From Hyphomicrobiales bacterium (GTDB taxonomy: Bacteria > Pseudomonadota > Alphaproteobacteria > Rhizobiales > JAJFHC01), in contig JAJFHC010000057.1 of the NCBI GenBank assembly GCA_021775835.1, positions 1-6,868 on the forward strand: a stretch of DNA of 6,868 nt. Direction: 5' to 3'. This document shows, piece by piece, positions 1 to 5,243 of the stretch. The notes under the pieces are model-generated. The model worked only from the letters and a program-made list of their open reading frames with translations, searched no databases and was not told the origin of the DNA. A program made the translations under genes and the position numbers. Positions within the stretch are counted from its first letter, which is position 1. Each line of letters opens with the position of its first letter.

Positions 1-175
1 TCGTACCGATCAGCGCACCCAGTGGATAACAGGCCTGCATGATTGAAATGGTCAGTGGCGAAAATCCCAGTCCTGCCCCACGGATTGACAAAAGGGTGAC
101 CAGCAGACCATTGGCGACCATCAACATGGCCATGCCAAGAAAAAGCGTCCAGTTATCTATGAGTGCGCGGCGCAT
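1..175 (-). CDS. MFS permease, N-terminal fragment (partial)
   Basis: This is the first 58 codons of a major facilitator superfamily permease; the rest lies beyond the left edge. The peptide begins MRRALIDNWTLF, then has a hydrophobic first membrane segment at about residues 9-29 ending in a GLLVTLL stretch. A short loop with RGAGLGFSP follows, and a second membrane segment begins with QACYPLGALIG. This first-helix, GFS, second-helix pattern is what I know from the YcaD-like branch of MFS exporters. The substrate cannot be inferred. The start is uncertain: ATG at 175 has a G-rich stretch just upstream, but the same frame stays open to 388 with further ATGs at 187, 301, 310 and 331. I prefer 175 because the upstream residues are polar and low in complexity and are not needed for the fold. 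It is transcribed away from the small gene at 724. Confidence 0.75.
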   Translation of the reverse strand, partial: MRRALIDNWTLFLGMAMLMVANGLLVTLLSIRGAGLGFSPLTISIMQACYPLGALIGT

Positions 176-441
176 GGAGCCCCCCATTGGTTTTATGCCA
201 GTGTGGCAGGGGCGAACCTTGCTTTCTTCTTCATTTGCGACTGATCGGTCGCATTCAGGTGATGATACCCCTGAATATGGAGCAATCCCCGGTTCCTGCA
301 TAGCCAACATGTCAACAAGGTTGCCGAGCATTCGCAGTGGGTTAAAACCGGCTGTACGGAGCACGAGTCGAATACTTCCGTTTATCCCTCAACACCGGTC
401 GTCAGAGCACGGAACGTCCGTTCTACTTTCTATAACAGACG

Positions 442-499
442 CTATCTGAACGTGTTCGACACTTCCGGGATGTGCCAACAACACACGTTTCACAGATAG
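442..499. repeat. Bulged 14-bp inverted repeat (stem-loop)
   Basis: The left arm CTATCTGAACGTGT (442-455) is matched by ACACGTT (483-489) and CAGATAG (493-499); the only interruption is a TCA bulge at 490-492. The loop is 27 bases. A small competing hairpin, GTGT-TCG-ACAC, lies at 452-462. There is no T-run, so it is not a typical intrinsic terminator. It could be a structured leader element, an operator or a relic of a mobile element end. Confidence 0.55.
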
Positions 500-613
500 T
501 TCGCGAAGCAGATGCGGTCTTTCTCGACTGCAGTAGATCTGGAGATTTTTACGTAATAATTTGCGCCCTTCTTTTTTGGCTCGCACATCAGAAAATTTGG
601 TTGATTCTTTTTT

Positions 614-629
614 AATTTGAATTCAAATT
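614..629. promoter_or_regulatory. Perfect 16-base AT-rich palindrome, possible operator
   Basis: AATTTGAATTCAAATT reads identically on both strands. It lies 94 bases upstream of the ATG of the small exported protein and is flanked by TTGG (598-601) and CCAA (630-633), which extends the symmetry loosely. Its size and position suit a dimeric repressor or activator site. No regulator is identified, and AT-rich palindromes can occur by chance. Confidence 0.35.
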
Positions 630-705
630 CCAATTGCCCGGCAGATATGGAACCTGCCCTGTAGGGGACATGTGCGACCGGCCCCCGCCAAAAATAGTCG
701 GTCCA

Positions 706-723
706 TTTCGGAGAAAACCGAAA
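706..723 (+). promoter_or_regulatory. Hairpin overlapping the ribosome binding site of the small exported protein
   Basis: TTTCGG (706-711) can pair with CCGAAA (718-723) across an AGAAAA loop, directly in front of the ATG at 724. The GGAG at 710-713 is the only Shine-Dalgarno candidate; half lies in the stem and half in the loop. The fold could reduce translation initiation or act as a thermal or other switch. A 6-bp stem is short, so the effect is inference only. Confidence 0.35.
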
Positions 724-966
724 ATGAAAAAGTACCTGCTTGCAGCGGTGATCGCCGCTGCTATGGCAACGCCAGCCTATGCTGGTTGTCAGGACAGCCT
801 TGACCAAATCTATGACGCTTATGAGCAGGCCAATCTTGCGGATGAGCAGATCGGAAAGATCAATAACATGCTCGAAGAAGCAGAGCAAAATCAGTTGAGC
901 GGCAACGAAGATGCATGCGAAAAGATCGCCGATGAAATAGCAGCCCTGCTGCCTCCCGCTCAATAG
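724..966 (+). CDS. Small exported helical protein of unknown function
   Basis: This is an 80-residue protein with a clear Sec signal peptide: MKKYLL, a hydrophobic core to about residue 17, then an AYA site with predicted cleavage after residue 20. The mature part is about 60 residues, acidic (many D and E), rich in Ala, Gln and Asn, and probably helical. It has exactly two cysteines, C22 and C65, which could form a disulfide in the periplasm. The cysteine near the cleavage site does not fit a lipobox well because the -3 position is Tyr, so I favour a soluble periplasmic protein over a lipoprotein. I chose ATG 724 over an upstream in-frame ATG at 634 because only 724 gives a signal peptide at the terminus and has GGAG 10 bases before it. 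It stands alone, divergent from the MFS gene. I do not recognise the family. Confidence 0.7.
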   Translation: MKKYLLAAVIAAAMATPAYAGCQDSLDQIYDAYEQANLADEQIGKINNMLEEAEQNQLSGNEDACEKIADEIAALLPPAQ

Positions 967-1049
967 CGATCAACACAACAGCCTGACGATGTAGGCGTCG
1001 TATACGTTCTGCAACGCTGTATCGGCGATTTTTTCGAAACCGGCGGACA

Positions 1050-1113
1050 TCAGAGAGGAAGGCAGCGATTCTGCGATCTAACTTCATGTGCGCAAAGTTG
1101 CTTCCCTCTCTGA
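1050..1113. repeat. Long imperfect stem-loop downstream of the small exported protein
   Basis: TCAGAGAGG (1050-1058) pairs perfectly with CCTCTCTGA (1105-1113). The stem continues to 1063/1100 with one A-C mismatch and one G-T pair, giving a 14-position arm. Inside it AACTT (1080-1084) can pair with AAGTT (1095-1099). There is no T-run on either side. It begins 83 bases after the stop of the gene at 724-966. It could be an mRNA 3' structure, a small structured RNA or a repeat element. Confidence 0.5.
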
Positions 1114-1408
1114 GACCTCAACGGGATTAGTTGTAAAGCTCCGTATCTCTGGGGCATCGTTTTGTAGAGTCGTTCTTTGACATTGTTCGTTCCCAGAAAA
1201 TGTCCGCTGCGGGTCAAACCGGCTGTCAGCGGCCCTCACGTTAGACGGTGAAAAGGCGGGGCAGAACGGACCTTCCAGCGTCAAATGTCCGTAGTCAAAT
1301 CATCAACGGAAGTAAATTCACCAACCTCAGCACGGGGATTCTGTGCCATCTTCGGACATCCAGAAAATTCAGCGTTTGTCGTCTGATGCTCAAATCGCGC
1401 CCATGCCT

Positions 1409-1426
1409 GGTCCACGCTGGCGGACC
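1409..1426 (-). terminator. Hairpin just after the amidotransferase gene, possible terminator
   Basis: On the minus strand GGTCCGC pairs with GTGGACC around a CAGC tetraloop (7 pairs including one G-T). It starts 8 bases after the stop codon of the amidotransferase gene, where a terminator of the minus-strand operon is expected. The sequence after it has no T-run, so if it ends transcription it probably needs help, or it protects the 3' end of the mRNA. Confidence 0.35.
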
Positions 1427-1434
1427 TGTGCCCT

Positions 1435-2172
1435 TCAATCTTTCAGGATTGAGCGAGAAAGTTCAAAAAAGTTCTTCAGGAGCTGTTGCCCATGATGGTG
1501 CATCGTGTAAGCACTGACATAGTCCGTTTTCAACGCATCGTAATAGATGTCCCAAGACTCCTTTCTGGACTCGGGATGGAACTGACAACTGTACCAGTTG
1601 CCGCCGTGATCAAGTGATATCGCCGGGCTATTCCGTTGCACAGCCAGCACACCGGCTTCCTGGTCCGCCGATGGAATGACGTGCAAATAGTTTGCGAAAT
1701 GAAAGCGTGGCTTGGCGGGCATGCCTCGAAACAACGGGTGGGCGACGCCCGTGTCCGTCAGTTGCACCTCGTAGGTTCCCGCCAGTGTTCCTTCAGCTCT
1801 TCCGGTCAGGACCCCCGTCCCAAACTGCGATGCGAGCATTTGGTGGCCGCCGCAAATGGCCAATAGAGGGCATCCCGTTACCTTGTAGGCCTGCAACCAG
1901 ATCTTAAGATCGTGTAGCCACTTTCGGTCCTCGGTTACAACGTGCATCGTGCCACCCAGAACGACGCTTGCAACCTCGTCTACCGATGGCAGGGCATCAC
2001 CACGGCAAATATCGACACCGGTCAATTGCAAGTCTGATTGCGCCGCAACGGGAGCGTGCCACTCCAGAATCCAGTCCCGTTCCAGTCCGCTCGGGCAAAG
2101 GCTCTCAAAAAGCTCCGGCCTGAAATGCTCACGCTCTCCGAGCATCGAAATAAACAGAGTATTCCTGGTCAT
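1435..2172 (-). CDS. Class I glutamine amidotransferase-like enzyme
   Basis: This 245-residue protein is built around a single class I glutamine amidotransferase fold. The nucleophile elbow AICGGHQ places the catalytic cysteine at C107. CQFHPES near the C-terminus supplies the other two triad residues, H199 and E201. Upstream, LGGTMHVVTEDRKWL followed by PLLAICGGHQMLA matches the GATase1_1-type pattern known from free-standing amidotransferase-like proteins with no synthetase domain. Such enzymes hydrolyse glutamine or gamma-glutamyl amide bonds in the cytoplasm; the real substrate here is unknown. The ATG at 2172 is 17 bases after the stop of the M24 gene, so the two are almost certainly co-transcribed, although the ribosome binding site is weak. 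No synthetase partner is visible, which suggests that it acts alone, perhaps on an intermediate produced by the M24 enzyme. A typical GuaA or carbamoyl-phosphate role is unlikely. Confidence 0.85.
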   Translation of the reverse strand: MTRNTLFISMLGEREHFRPELFESLCPSGLERDWILEWHAPVAAQSDLQLTGVDICRGDALPSVDEVASVVLGGTMHVVTEDRKWLHDLKIWLQAYKVTGCPLLAICGGHQMLASQFGTGVLTGRAEGTLAGTYEVQLTDTGVAHPLFRGMPAKPRFHFANYLHVIPSADQEAGVLAVQRNSPAISLDHGGNWYSCQFHPESRKESWDIYYDALKTDYVSAYTMHHHGQQLLKNFFELSRSILKD

Positions 2173-2189
2173 GATGTTCGCCGCACCGC

Positions 2190-3347
2190 TCAGCGAACCT
2201 GCAGATCTTCAGGAGTGCTCGAAGTCAAGACTTCCGCACCATCCTCAGTCAACAGCACGGTGTTGGAGATGAAGTAGTCGACGCAATCCGTATCGGTGAA
2301 CCATGAATGGGCATGAAACGTCATGCCGACTTTCAGCTCGAGCTCGGAATTGGGTGCAAGGCTCGTCACCATACTTCCTCCGGTCCAACTTGGCGGGAAG
2401 CCGATGCTGACGAGATATCCGCAATGGTGGCGCTCATACCCGATCAGCCCACCGCTTCTGGCAACTTCCCGCCAAGCCGCATAGGCGTCTCCAGCCTTGG
2501 CGCCCGGCTTGATGGCGTCGCAGATTGCTTGCATGCCATCTATCGCAAGACGGGCAGACTTCTCCGCTCCATCAGGTGCGTTGCCGACATAGATAAGCCG
2601 GCCCATCGGGGCCTGGTATTTGCGATAGGCCGCCGCGATCTCGAGGAACACCGCATCGCCGCTGGAGAACACTTCTCCACGCCAGGTTGTGTGTTCCTCG
2701 CCAAGCCGGCTTGTCGGCCGGATAAAAGGGCCAAAACCAGGATACTCGCTACCGGCGATTATCATTGCTCGGCTGCACTCTGCGGCAACCTCGTAATCAC
2801 TTGCTCCATCGCGTATGGCCTCTATAGCCGCCAGAGTTCCCGCATCAGCGGCAATCGCGGCCTTTCGCGTGTAGTCCATTTCGAGCGGTGACTTGATCAG
2901 ACGCAGCGCGTCAACAAGGCCTGATGCATCATGCCACTGCGCATGACTTGCTTTCGCCTGGATACCCTCAGCGATGCGCGGTGTCAGAAACAGACTGCTC
3001 TTCTCAATGCCGATGCGGCCTCCGTTCAGACCCAATTCGTGCAAGGCTCTCAGGACGTAGTCCACCGGATCTTCATCATCGCCATGGCCAAAGAACCGGG
3101 CGTTGGTCACCTGGTTCTCGACAGTGATCCGCTCCATGGCCCGGCATACCAGTATCATATCGCCGTCACGCGGCACGATCAGCAGATGACAGGCGAAGAA
3201 TCCCCAGTGATCAAGGCTGGTCAGGTAGTAGATGCTTTCCGGCACGCTGATCACGATACCGTCGAGATTTTCTCGCGTCAGACATTGCCGCACATTGGCA
3301 AGCCGCGCATCAAGCTCCTGCCTGGGAAACACATCATGGGATGACAT
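2190..3347 (-). CDS. M24 family hydrolase related to ectoine hydrolase (DoeA/EutD-like), metal ligands lost
   Basis: This 385-residue cytoplasmic enzyme has a creatinase-type N-terminal domain (about 1-125) and an M24 pita-bread domain (about 155-385). The closest relatives I can recall are ectoine hydrolases: the order H219 (HTTW), GDAVFLEIA, KYQAP, CGYLVSIGFPPSW and GMTFHAH follows DoeA. DoeA opens the ectoine ring to N-acetyl-diaminobutyrate. All five metal-ligand positions of aminopeptidases are replaced (E236, P247, Y311, H347, S361), so it should be a metal-independent, creatinase-like hydrolase. E236 sits where I recall the glutamate said to carry the covalent intermediate in EutD. It differs from DoeA in that PPDWGE becomes PPSWTGG, so the substrate may differ. 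The start is ATG 3347 with AGGAG 7 bases upstream; a TTG at 3353 would be only 2 bases from that site. It is divergent from ehuB and heads an operon with the amidotransferase. Confidence 0.85.
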   Translation of the reverse strand: MSSHDVFPRQELDARLANVRQCLTRENLDGIVISVPESIYYLTSLDHWGFFACHLLIVPRDGDMILVCRAMERITVENQVTNARFFGHGDDEDPVDYVLRALHELGLNGGRIGIEKSSLFLTPRIAEGIQAKASHAQWHDASGLVDALRLIKSPLEMDYTRKAAIAADAGTLAAIEAIRDGASDYEVAAECSRAMIIAGSEYPGFGPFIRPTSRLGEEHTTWRGEVFSSGDAVFLEIAAAYRKYQAPMGRLIYVGNAPDGAEKSARLAIDGMQAICDAIKPGAKAGDAYAAWREVARSGGLIGYERHHCGYLVSIGFPPSWTGGSMVTSLAPNSELELKVGMTFHAHSWFTDTDCVDYFISNTVLLTEDGAEVLTSSTPEDLQVR

Positions 3348-3370
3348 CGACAATCTCCTAGTTCTCTAAT

Positions 3371-3380
3371 TGGTATACCT
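3371..3380. promoter_or_regulatory. Operator-like box 1 (TGGTATACCT), M24 side
   Basis: The palindromic core GGTATACC at 3372-3379 fits the GT-AC half-site arrangement known for FadR/FCD-type GntR repressors. The same 10 bases recur at 3509-3518 in front of ehuB. Here the box lies just downstream of the proposed minus-strand -10 element, a position suited to repression. The regulator is not encoded in this window. Confidence 0.5.
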
Positions 3381-3389
3381 TACAATCAA

Positions 3390-3418
3390 AAACTATCCGG
3401 CACCCTCTCAGTCGTCAA
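3390..3418 (-). promoter_or_regulatory. Candidate promoter of the M24-amidotransferase operon
   Basis: On the minus strand TTGACG (3413-3418) and TAGTTT (3390-3395) are separated by 17 bases. The -35 matches five of six consensus positions and the -10 is moderate. Transcription would start near 3383, leaving a leader of about 36 bases that contains operator box 1. Confidence 0.4.
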
Positions 3419-3480
3419 TCGAGAATTTGACATACAATCTTATTTTCCGACAACTAAACTGACTTTCAGATTGAGAGGCC

Positions 3481-3509
3481 TTTACAAATCTCACCACACG
3501 TAGTTCAAT
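3481..3509 (+). promoter_or_regulatory. Candidate promoter of the ehu operon
   Basis: TTTACA (3481-3486) and TTCAAT (3504-3509) are 17 bases apart, matching five and four of six consensus positions. Operator box 2 begins at the last base of the -10 element, so a bound repressor would cover the start site near 3516. An alternative TTGACA at 3427-3432 has a perfect -35 but no good -10 at the right distance. Confidence 0.35.
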
Positions 3510-3527
3510 GGTATACCTATGTGGTGA
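3491..3527. repeat. 8-bp inverted repeat surrounding operator box 2
   Basis: TCACCACA (3491-3498) and TGTGGTGA (3520-3527) are perfect inverted copies with 21 bases between them, and operator box 2 lies in that interval. The two symmetries are not concentric (centres near 3509 and 3513.5), so this may be a separate site for a second regulator, or chance. Confidence 0.4.
3509..3518. promoter_or_regulatory. Operator-like box 2 (TGGTATACCT), ehuB side
   Basis: This is an exact 10-base copy of the box at 3371-3380, in the same orientation and 138 bases away. It abuts the proposed -10 of the ehu promoter. One copy at each divergent promoter is the arrangement expected for joint control of uptake and catabolism by one repressor. 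Confidence 0.5.
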
Positions 3528-3580
3528 TGGCCATTATGCCGACCCCTCATCACAAGGCCACCAATTGGAGAGGAAAGAGA

Positions 3581-4432
3581 ATGAAGATTACCAAACGCAC
3601 GTTTGTTGCTGGCGCGGCCGCAGCGATAGGCTTGGCGCTGTCCAGTGGTGCCGTGTTCGCTGATTCAATTCTGGACCGCATCGAGGCCGGCAAATCAATC
3701 CGCATCGGGTTTTCCAATGAAGTGCCGTGGGCTTATCCAGGCGACAAGAACAAGCCGCTCGGCTTTGCCAACGTCCACACACTTGGCGTCTTGAAATCCA
3801 TGGGCTACACGAACATTGAACCTGTCGTGACGGACTGGGGCGGCCTCATCCCGGGTCTGAAAGCCAACCGCTTTGATATAATTACCGGAGGCATGTACAT
3901 CCTGAAAACCCGTTGCGAGAACATCAACTTCTCTGAGCCCTTGGGGGTTTTTGGCGATGCCTTTATCGTCCCCAAAGGCAATCCAAAGAAATTGACAAAC
4001 TATCAGGATATTAAGAAGGCTGGCGCGATCATGGTAACGGGTGCCGGTTACAACACGATCGAAGCGGCCAAAAAGGAAGGCATATCGGACGGCAAGATCA
4101 TGCAAGTCCCCGGACCCACCGAAATCCTTGCCGCGGTCAGAGCCGGACGCGCTGATGCCGGAGCGGTCACGTTCTTCACGGCACGCAACCTGAAAAAGGA
4201 AGCAGGCGATGCGATCGAAGTCACCGATCCAGCGGCGCTGCCAAAATGGACCAAGAACTGGGTGGGCATCGGTTTTCGCAAAGGCGATGAGGAGTTTCTG
4301 AAGAAATTCAATGAAGCGCAGGCGAAATTCATCGGCAGTGACGAAATGTTGAAGGCAGTAGGTGAGTTTGAATACACCAAGGCGCAGTTGCCCGGTGACG
4401 CCACAACCGCTTACGCCTGTGCCAATCGCTGA
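3581..4432 (+). CDS. ehuB: Ehu-type ABC transporter periplasmic substrate-binding protein
   Basis: This 283-residue protein captures the solute in the periplasm for the EhuCD-EhuA importer. The signal peptide spans residues 1-27 with predicted cleavage after AVFA; its TKRTFVAG stretch resembles a Tat motif with Lys for the first Arg, so the export route is open. The mature part is a polar-amino-acid/ectoine-type binding protein: RIGFSNEVPW, LIPGLKANRFD, GMYILKTRCE and the C-terminal AQLPGDATTAYAC are typical of EhuB. Using the S. meliloti EhuB ligand residues as I recall them (Glu21, Phe24, Tyr60, Phe80, Arg85), the equivalents at a constant offset of 26 are E47, W50, W86, Y106 and R111. The charged pair is kept and every aromatic is changed, so the ligand may be an ectoine relative. 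The ATG at 3581 has a purine-rich GGAGAGGAAAGAG directly upstream; an in-frame GTG at 3521 would put extra polar residues before the signal peptide. Confidence 0.88.
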   Translation: MKITKRTFVAGAAAAIGLALSSGAVFADSILDRIEAGKSIRIGFSNEVPWAYPGDKNKPLGFANVHTLGVLKSMGYTNIEPVVTDWGGLIPGLKANRFDIITGGMYILKTRCENINFSEPLGVFGDAFIVPKGNPKKLTNYQDIKKAGAIMVTGAGYNTIEAAKKEGISDGKIMQVPGPTEILAAVRAGRADAGAVTFFTARNLKKEAGDAIEVTDPAALPKWTKNWVGIGFRKGDEEFLKKFNEAQAKFIGSDEMLKAVGEFEYTKAQLPGDATTAYACANR

Positions 4433-4461
4433 GCGCCGCTGACTACGACTACGTCCCCAAA

Positions 4462-4499
4462 CTGGTCGGGCAATTTGCAAAGTGAAACTGCCCGACCAG
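4462..4499 (+). terminator. Strong ehuB-ehuC intergenic hairpin (partial terminator or mRNA stabiliser)
   Basis: CTGGTCGGGCA (4462-4472) and TGCCCGACCAG (4489-4499) form a perfect 11-bp GC-rich stem with a 16-base loop, 30 bases after the ehuB stop. There is no T-run after it. In binding-protein operons such a structure commonly lets the binding protein accumulate in excess over the permease by protecting its mRNA or by partial termination. That role here is inferred. Confidence 0.65.
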
Positions 4500-4568
4500 A
4501 TCTTCCGGAACTTGACGTGCTAATATCAAAAGCAATGATCCGGTTGCCCGGTGAGGAGCCGGTTGGAT

Positions 4569-5243
4569 ATGTCATATACGGAATTCCTGGCCCAGCACGG
4601 CGGCCGTTTGCTCGACGGCACCTGGATCACCGCCCAGCAGACCGTCCTGTCGATTGTATTGGCCGTAGCCATCGCTGTCCTCATGGGATTGATGCGCCTC
4701 TCCGGCAATTTCTTCGTCCGGGGCGTGGCCAGCTGCTACATTGAACTCTTTCGCGGCACATCCTTGCTCGTACAACTCTACTGGATATTTTTCGTTCTGC
4801 CGCTGTTCGGGTTCACGCTGGAAAAATTTGTCGCCGGTTTCGTCGCAGTTGGCATGAACTTGGGCGCCTATGGTGCCGAAGTTGTTCGCGGAGCAATACA
4901 ATCAGTCCCGCGGGGACAGTATGAGGCGTCAATCGCGTTGAACCTATCACCAATGGCACGAATGCGCCGCATCATATTCCCGCAAGCCATCCTGATCATG
5001 ATCCCGCAATGGGGCAATCTATTCATCGAACTGCTGAAAGCAACCGCACTGGTTTCGCTGATTTCGGTTGCTGATCTGATGTTCCAGGCAAAACAGATCA
5101 ATGCATCAACCTTCCTGTCAGCGCAGGCGTTCGGCACCGCTCTTGTCATCTACTACATCATGGCACGGCTGATCGTTACACCGATCATGCGTTGGTTCGA
5201 GGAGTACATGACGCGTCAGATGGGACGCACGGGAGGCCGCTGA
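4569..5243 (+). CDS. ehuC: Ehu-type ABC transporter permease subunit EhuC
   Basis: This 224-residue inner-membrane permease is of the HisM/GlnP type. About five membrane segments are visible, near residues 24-43, 57-80, 84-105, 138-158 and 186-208. The conserved ELFRGTSLLVQLYW block (59-72) and the EAA coupling loop from E119 (EASIALNLSP ... IIFPQA) identify it as a subunit that docks on the ATPase. It pairs with EhuD to form the channel fed by EhuB. The start is ATG 4569 with GAGGAG at 4553-4558; an in-frame GTG at 4551 overlaps that ribosome binding site and is unlikely. It follows ehuB after 136 bases containing a strong hairpin, and its stop TGA overlaps the ATG of ehuD by one base (TGATG), so the two are translationally coupled. 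The family is certain; the substrate is taken from the cluster. Confidence 0.88.
   Translation: MSYTEFLAQHGGRLLDGTWITAQQTVLSIVLAVAIAVLMGLMRLSGNFFVRGVASCYIELFRGTSLLVQLYWIFFVLPLFGFTLEKFVAGFVAVGMNLGAYGAEVVRGAIQSVPRGQYEASIALNLSPMARMRRIIFPQAILIMIPQWGNLFIELLKATALVSLISVADLMFQAKQINASTFLSAQAFGTALVIYYIMARLIVTPIMRWFEEYMTRQMGRTGGR

Larger units (their letters stand above)
176..723. other. Intergenic region between divergent genes
   Basis: About 550 bases separate the MFS permease (minus) from the small exported protein (plus). I see no convincing gene: the open frames here lack a good ribosome binding site, recognisable domains or plausible composition. The region holds a bulged inverted repeat (442-499), an AT-rich perfect palindrome (614-629), a short hairpin of GGCAG/CTGCC (640-644 with 654-658) and a hairpin touching the ribosome binding site of the gene at 724. 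It presumably contains the promoters of both flanking genes, but no strong -35/-10 pair stands out. Confidence 0.5.
967..1434. other. Intergenic region without a convincing gene
   Basis: About 470 bases lie between the stop of the small exported protein and the stop of the convergent amidotransferase gene. Open frames are short, lack ribosome binding sites and translate to basic, Arg/Ser-rich peptides without recognisable domains. The region contains a long imperfect stem-loop (1050-1113), an inverted repeat CCGCTG/CAGCGG (1204-1209 with 1227-1232) and a hairpin at 1409-1426. A GGGTCAAACC-type stretch near 1211-1220 loosely recalls dispersed non-coding repeats of rhizobial genomes, but I cannot confirm that. 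Confidence 0.45.

Noticed and set aside
39..449. Plus-strand open frame of 136 codons
   Set aside because: It overlaps the MFS N-terminus, which is coherent on the minus strand; the translated product is Ser/Arg-rich with no domain and no ribosome binding site.
389..586. Minus-strand open frame of 65 codons upstream of the MFS gene
   Set aside because: It has no recognisable domain and part of it is formed by the inverted repeat at 442-499.
490..963. Minus-strand open frame of 157 codons
   Set aside because: It is antisense to the small exported protein, whose signal peptide and ribosome binding site are convincing.
1177..1186. TTGACA near 1178 as a promoter
   Set aside because: No -10 element at the right distance and no gene downstream on that strand.
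345..1225. Shared stretch AAACCGGCTGT near 345 and 1215
   Set aside because: Only 11 bases match and the flanks differ, so chance is the simplest explanation.
1248..1517. Plus-strand open frame of 89 codons
   Set aside because: It runs into the antisense of the amidotransferase gene and its composition does not look like a protein.
2307..2891. Plus-strand open frame of 194 codons
   Set aside because: It is antisense to the M24 catalytic domain, whose motifs read clearly on the minus strand.
3427..3432. Perfect TTGACA as ehuB -35 element
   Set aside because: No acceptable -10 lies 16-18 bases downstream, and the promoter at 3481-3509 fits the operator position better.
3695..4480. Minus-strand open frame of 261 codons
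   Set aside because: It is antisense to ehuB, which has a full signal peptide and family motifs.
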